Source of the DNA: Rhodospirillaceae bacterium UBA4468
Lineage (GTDB): Bacteria > Pseudomonadota > Alphaproteobacteria > Rhodospirillales > Casp-alpha2
Reading direction: 5' to 3'
Assembly: GCA_002389385.1 (NCBI GenBank)
Contig: DGOK01000021.1
Span: 6,517-16,592, forward strand
Length of the DNA: 10,076 nt
Below the pieces are notes generated by a model that saw only the letters and a list, made by a program, of their open reading frames with translations, ran no database searches and was not told where the DNA came from. This document shows, piece after piece, positions 7,658-10,076 of the stretch. Made by a program: the position numbers and the translations under genes. The number at the start of each line of letters is the position of its first letter. Within the stretch, counting starts at the first letter, position 1.

Positions 7658-7731
7658 GGGCTGCTTATGGCTAAAAGCAAACGACCTCTCCATCAAATAG
7701 AACCTGCTTTCAGACCAAAAGCGGGCTCTCC
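7658..7731 (-). repeat. Two tandem, related imperfect palindromes
   Basis: On the minus strand both units begin GGAGAG, continue through GCTTTT, a short loop, then AAGCAG. One unit covers 7701-7731 and the other 7658-7691. The first forms a near-perfect stem of twelve positions (7699-7710 with 7718-7729) with one mismatch and one G-T pair. They resemble a dispersed intergenic palindrome with a GCTTTTGGCC-type core that I recall from many proteobacterial genomes, but I could not compare them. A further hairpin, AAGCCC with GGGCT, adjoins at 7645-7662. One of these could help end antiporter transcripts. Confidence 0.5.
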
Positions 7732-7742
7732 TTCTAGAAGCC

Positions 7743-8705
7743 TTAGAGGCCAGAAACTAACCAAGCTGTGTATCCGACGTATGACACTAAAAGCAAAGTA
7801 CCCTCATAACGGTTTATGATGCCGGTCCCTTTAACATTGAAACAAACCACAAGTAGGCCGACGGTCAGCAGGCCGAGAACGGCCATGTCCCGGTGAAGGA
7901 TTTCTGGCGGCACGGAAGTCGGGGAAATCACACCGGCAATGCCAACCACGGCGAGCGTATTGAACAAATTTGAGCCGAGGATATTACCTAGTGCGAGGTC
8001 TGACTGTCCCTTGCGAGCTGCTGACAAAGATGCAGCGAACTCTGGAAGTGATGTGCCTACAGCAACAATCGTCAATCCGATCACAAGATCGGAAACTCCC
8101 AAGCCACTGGCTATTTCTACAGCACCCCACACAAGCAGGCGGGAACTGACGATCAGCAATACGAGGCCGACGACTACCCATACCAACGCCTTGGTGAACT
8201 GTTTACAGTGGTCGTGGAGCGCCTCTTGTACGTCATGACCCAAAGGGTCATCTCGTTTGCGCATACCTTCGTAAATGCTCCACCCCATCAATACGGCAAA
8301 AACACTGAGAAGAATCAGCGCATCAATATAGGACAACTGGCCATCAGCCAAAAGAAGGGCGGATAGGCCCATTATGCCTATGAGTATCGGGACCCCCTTC
8401 TTGACTACAATGGATTGAGCGGCAATCGGACAAATCATCGCCGTTACACCGAGGATCAGCCCGATGTTCGCGATGTTAGACCCATATGCGTTGCCCAACG
8501 CCAACCCAGAGTTACCCTCGCTCGCAGCAAACGCGGAAACCATCATCTCCGGGGCCGATGTTCCGAAACCGATGATGATCATCCCAATCAAGAGCGGGGG
8601 AATTGATTAATGGGACGCGACGGCAGCGGCACCCTCAACAAATCTGTCTGCGCTCCAAATCAGAAGCATCAGTCCGCCGACGACGGCAAGTAAAGGCAGC
8701 AACAT
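7743..8705 (-). pseudogene. CaCA-family Na+/Ca2+ antiporter (YrbG-like), interrupted by an in-frame TAA
   Basis: Inner-membrane cation/Ca2+ exchanger. The full frame from the ATG at 8703-8705 has 320 codons, the usual family length, with GGAG about 11 bases upstream. Codon 33 is TAA (8607-8609). Family sequence runs on both sides: before it a first membrane segment and LLIWSADRFVEGAAAVASH (14-32), after it SIPPLLIGM. The two alpha repeats are intact: GFGTSAPE (46-53) with GSNIAN, and VGTSLPE (216-222) with GSNLFN (244-249). The internal duplication of the fold helps: the second half has LLVWGAVEIASGLGVSDLVIG, and when the halves are aligned the stop falls opposite a Leu, so TTA to TAA is the simplest change. 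The open part from a TTG at 8591 (282 residues) would lack the first membrane segment and has no clear ribosome site. It is a recent pseudogene, a base error or a recoded gene. Confidence 0.8.
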
Positions 8706-8785
8706 TTAGCTTAATACTCCAGGCAATAAAGTGCATCACGACGTTATATCGTTTGATAGAGGCTAATTTAGCGAAGGACTTCAAT

Positions 8786-8813
8786 CATATATTACCGTGA
8801 TGTTACGCTTCAA
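8786..8813 (-). promoter_or_regulatory. Putative promoter for the antiporter gene
   Basis: On the minus strand TTGAAG (8813-8808) and TATATG (8791-8786) are 16 bases apart, each with four of six consensus bases, about 80 bases before the ATG at 8705. A second -10-like TATAAC lies nearer the gene without a good -35. This is a weak prediction. Confidence 0.25.
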
Positions 8814-8867
8814 TGGTTGCGACCTAATGCAAACTCCCGTACGGACGATCTAAAAGAATGAGTAAGT

Positions 8868-9632
8868 TTAGCGTCGCTGCCCAAACAGTCTCAACAGCAT
8901 GATGAACATGTTGATGAAATCAAGATACAGCGTCAGTGCGCCCATGACCGCTTTCTTGGTCATCACTTCAGCACCATCGGTTTCCACAAACATCAATTTA
9001 ATCTTCTGTGTGTCGTAGGCGGTCAGACCGACGAAGACCAACACGCCGACCACCGAAATGACAAAATGCAGTGCCGAAGAAGCAAGGAACATATTGACGA
9101 TGGAAGCGATAATGATGCCAATCAGGCCCATCATTAAAAACGAACCCATGCCCGACAGGTCGCGCTTAGTGGTGTAACCATACAAACTCATCCCGGCGAA
9201 GGCCCCAGCCGTGATGAAGAACACCCTTGTGATCGAAGCTCCGGTATAGACAAGAAAGATATTTGCCAAGGAAAGGCCCATGACCGCCGCGATGGCCCAG
9301 AATACCACCTGTGCGGTCGATGCCTGCATCTTATTAATACCGAATGACAGCACCAACACGAAGGCCAACGGCGAGAACATCACAACATAGGAAAGCCCAG
9401 TCGGTTGCAGTTGCCCACTTTCACTCGCGACGTACAGCATGTTTAAAATGGCCGGTGTATTGGCGCTTAAGTAGGCGACAAGGCCGGTTAACGCTAATCC
9501 CGATGCCATGTAGTTATAGACCCGGAGCAGATACTCACGCGGACTGGCATCAATTTCTACATCTGTGCCAGCTTATACCACCGTCTTGTTCTGAGTGTTC
9601 AGCGTGGTACCGTCATCATGTTGCATGACCAT
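8868..9632 (-). pseudogene. Bax inhibitor-1/YccA family membrane protein, interrupted by an in-frame TAA
   Basis: Integral membrane protein of the BI-1 (UPF0005) family, with about seven membrane segments and a role in ion leak or membrane-protease regulation in known members. From the ATG at 9630-9632 the frame has 254 codons, normal for the family, but codon 20 is TAA (9573-9575). After the stop the protein continues with conserved family sequence before the usual first membrane segment: PREYLLRVYNYMASGLALTG (31-50). The C-terminal signatures GLTAYDTQKIK and YLDFINMFIMLLRLFG are intact. The first ordinary start after the stop is the ATG at 9509, giving 213 residues, but that removes the conserved REYLLRVYNY stretch and has no good ribosome site. 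Upstream of 9632, AAGGA lies about 13 bases away, which is weak. Simplest cause: a Gln codon CAA mutated to TAA, or a base error. It lies upstream of the antiporter gene on the same strand. Confidence 0.75.
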
Positions 9633-10076
9633 TGCTTTCTTTTAATCCTTAGTGTGGTTTTAATAACTGTTGATACTCAGCAATAACATTGCTGCGCCAA
9701 CTTTGCAGCATCGCCTATCTCGACCGTATCTTAGTTAATGTAAAAAATAGTTGCTCCCCAATCAGGTCACTATTTGCATTACAAGACAAGAACTTCGCCT
9801 AATCAATATGGTGCCGAGGTATTATTATGACTATAAGGGGACTAGTCTCAATACGTAGCGCCATAGTTCTGCCTAGGATAGCGCGCCATTCAGCCGTCCC
9901 CTGAACAGTCGGCATTTTACACGGTGAACGCCCAAGTACGAACATGGCTAATAACAGGCTTTGTTAGACTAAGATCATCCGTCTCCTTAATATTCAAACC
10001 GGACAATTCAAGTTGAGGTCACTTTCTCATACTGTAAGCTGCAGGTACTCGTGGAACGATTTGTTTATTGATTATA
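9633..10076. other. 444-bp stretch at the right edge without a supportable gene
   Basis: Stops are frequent in all frames. The best short frames are a 25-codon plus-strand frame from 9827, with GAGG upstream, and a 38-codon minus-strand frame in the 9800-9920 region. Neither has recognisable protein features. A strong ribosome-site-like AAGGAGACGG precedes an ATG on the minus strand near 9980, but that frame ends after four codons. It may be decayed sequence or the control region of yccA; I see no clear promoter. Confidence 0.4.

Larger units (their letters stand above)
7200..7742. other. Gene-poor stretch of about 540 bp between acnB and the antiporter gene
   Basis: I see no protein-coding gene here. 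From left to right it holds the acnB leader and promoter, the 17-bp copy of the tRNA-Gln 3' end at 7494-7510, a perfect dyad at 7537-7553, a small AGAGG/CCTCT hairpin at 7596-7609, and two related palindromic repeats at 7658-7731. A ten-base perfect palindrome, CTTCTAGAAG (7731-7740), lies just before the antiporter stop. A minus-strand open frame at 7199-7399 has no recognisable protein character and lies over the acnB promoter. Confidence 0.6.

Noticed and set aside
7743..9632. Global reassignment of TAA as a sense codon
   Set aside because: TAA ends the MFS gene, acnB and both interrupted genes at family-typical C-termini, so TAA works as a normal stop here.
9827..9904. Short 25-codon frame preceded by GAGG
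   Set aside because: It is too short and has no recognisable similarity. It may be the start of a decayed gene, but nothing supports that.
9960..10040. Possible insertion-sequence end near the right edge
   Set aside because: The strong ribosome-site-like AAGGAGACGG on the minus strand followed by a four-codon frame recalled transposon leaders, but no terminal inverted repeat, target duplication or transposase sequence is visible in the window.

Overview
The window looks like a chromosomal segment of an alphaproteobacterium of moderate G+C. The pointers are a secreted TPR protein overlapping ispE, and a Bax-inhibitor-1 family membrane protein whose sequence around its first membrane segment reads like alphaproteobacterial members. 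The species cannot be named from sequence alone. No CRISPR array, toxin-antitoxin pair, phage gene, integrase or complete insertion sequence is visible.

Left part (1-4320), plus strand: an MFS transporter, an exported TPR-repeat protein, ispE (fourth enzyme block of the MEP isoprenoid pathway; its start overlaps the TPR stop by 11 bp), then a complete tRNA-Gln(TTG) with encoded CCA and a strong intrinsic terminator.

Middle (4320-7510), minus strand, converging on the tRNA: one large gene, acnB, with a plausible promoter that has a perfect dyad in its spacer. The last 17 bp of the tRNA-Ser-like boundary is not involved; it is the last 17 bp of tRNA-Gln that recur exactly at 7494-7510, on the far side of acnB and in the same orientation. 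So acnB and its promoter lie between an intact tRNA gene and a copy of its 3' end, the geometry of an attL/attR pair. The AcnB is a long form (about 920 residues against 865 in E. coli) that I recall as resembling Bacteroidota enzymes. Together these suggest lateral acquisition at a tRNA site, but no integrase remains and I could run no search.

Right part (7511-10076): a gene-poor stretch rich in hairpins, including two related imperfect palindromes in tandem. Then come two minus-strand membrane-protein genes, a CaCA-family Na+/Ca2+ antiporter and a BI-1/YccA protein. Each is open from end to end except for a single in-frame TAA near its N-terminus (8607-8609 and 9573-9575). Clear family sequence continues on both sides of each stop, so both are best read as genes broken by point nonsense mutations, or as sequencing errors or recoding. 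The last 444 bp hold no gene I can support.

The genes do not form one system. ispE, the tRNA and acnB are housekeeping functions. The points of interest are how acnB came to sit here and why its right-hand neighbours are interrupted.
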